Shown here piece after piece: positions 4,854 to 5,210 of a stretch of 5,210 bases of DNA. The notes under the pieces were generated by a model, which was given only the letters and a program-made list of their open reading frames with translations, was not told the DNA's origin and made no database searches. The stretch's first letter is position 1, and the number at the start of each line of letters is the position of its first letter. Source of the DNA: Clostridia bacterium (lineage in GTDB: Bacteria; Bacillota; Clostridia; Oscillospirales; CAG-272). The stretch lies in contig JAFTKV010000224.1 in assembly GCA_017453085.1 (NCBI GenBank), positions 1 to 5,210 of the forward strand. Direction: 5' to 3'. A program made the translations under genes and the position numbers.

Positions 4854-5210
4854 TTAGTTGGCTACCTTGACCATTGCGTAACGGATCACGCGGTCACCTT
4901 TTTTATAGCCCTTCTGATACACCTCGGTGATCACGCCCTCGCCGAGCTCTTCGTTTTCCTCGTGCATAACGGCGTTGTGCATCATCGGGTCAAACACTTC
5001 GGTCGGAATGACCTCGATCCCCAGCTTCTTCAAAACCACGCTGAGCTGATTCATCGTCATTCTGACACCCTCAACGACCTTGTCGCCCTCGGTGTAGACC
5101 AGTGCTCTTTCAAGATTATCCACAACAGGCAGGATCGCGGTAATGCAATCCCCGTAGGCATCGGCATAAATACCGTCCTTTTCTCTTGCCGTGCGCTTTC
5201 TGAAATTATC
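4854..5210 (-). CDS. grpE: GrpE, nucleotide exchange factor of DnaK (5' part missing at window edge)
   Basis: GrpE is the cytoplasmic homodimeric exchange factor that releases ADP from DnaK and so restarts the Hsp70 cycle. The frame is open from the right edge (first codon GAT at 5210) to the TAA at 4856-4854, giving 118 residues. It begins DNFRKRTAREK, the conserved end of the long dimerisation helix, followed by the ILPVVDNLERAL four-helix segment (about residues 26-37). The C-terminal beta-wing that inserts into the DnaK nucleotide cleft follows, with FDPMMHNAVMH, QKGYKKGDRVIR and the terminal AMVKVAN. Full GrpE is usually about 180-220 residues, so roughly the N-terminal 40% lies outside the window. 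A GTG at 5123 could be taken as a start but falls inside conserved sequence (VVDNLERAL), so it is not the true start. The gene lies 88 bp upstream of dnaK on the same strand, the usual Firmicutes order; hrcA and any CIRCE operator would be further right. Confidence 0.97.
   Translation of the reverse strand, partial: DNFRKRTAREKDGIYADAYGDCITAILPVVDNLERALVYTEGDKVVEGVRMTMNQLSVVLKKLGIEVIPTEVFDPMMHNAVMHEENEELGEGVITEVYQKGYKKGDRVIRYAMVKVAN

Noticed and set aside
1679..4870. A 1063-codon open frame on the plus strand, antisense to dnaK, dnaJ and the end of grpE
   Set aside because: Very long antisense frames opposite dnaK/Hsp70 genes are a known side effect of their codon bias. The translation is low-complexity, with many Val/Gly/Leu runs. 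It matches no family I recognise, and the sense genes are unquestionable. That it stays open across the 144-bp dnaK-dnaJ spacer is curious but not evidence of coding.
5121..5123. GTG as the start of a short 89-residue GrpE
   Set aside because: The frame continues upstream to the window edge with conserved GrpE sequence (DNFRKRTAREK), so the GTG is an internal Val codon.

Overview
The window is the 3' part of a class I heat-shock (chaperone) operon from a Gram-positive, most likely clostridial, bacterium. Everything recognisable is on the minus strand, so transcription runs from high to low coordinates: grpE (cut by the right edge), dnaK, dnaJ, prmA, then a separate gene for a BlaI/MecI-family repressor. 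The order grpE-dnaK-dnaJ-prmA is the classical Firmicutes arrangement. DnaK also lacks the roughly 22-residue N-terminal insertion typical of Gram-negative DnaK. Moderate GC content and AGGAGG-type ribosome binding sites fit a gut-type Clostridia member; species or family cannot be fixed from this window.

Layout from right to left: 5210-4854 is the C-terminal 118 residues of GrpE. 4853-4766 is a short spacer with a 10-bp palindrome, a GC-rich hairpin with a UNCG-type loop and the dnaK Shine-Dalgarno. 4765-2930 is DnaK. 2929-2786 is a 144-bp spacer with no gene but two strong stem-loops. 2785-1649 is DnaJ, overlapping by an ATGA junction with prmA (1652-687). A strong intrinsic terminator at 679-640 closes the operon. 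The next unit starts at once with a near-consensus promoter (TTGACA-17 bp-TAAACT) buried in a compound palindromic operator (597-558), driving the BlaI-like repressor (539-180). The last 179 bases hold a symmetric stem-loop and, at the very edge, a Shine-Dalgarno plus ATG that look like the start of another minus-strand gene.

The genes work as follows. DnaK with DnaJ and the nucleotide exchange factor GrpE forms the Hsp70 folding cycle. PrmA methylates ribosomal protein L11 and is commonly co-transcribed with these chaperones in Firmicutes. The BlaI-like protein is probably an autoregulated repressor unrelated to the chaperones, whose sensor or target genes would lie beyond the left edge.

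I found no undescribed multi-gene system. The points most worth checking are an Asp replacing a conserved Gly in the DnaK ATP-binding loop (DLGDGT instead of DLGGGT), the compound operator of the repressor gene, the long stem-loop ahead of dnaJ, and the unread gene start at the left edge.
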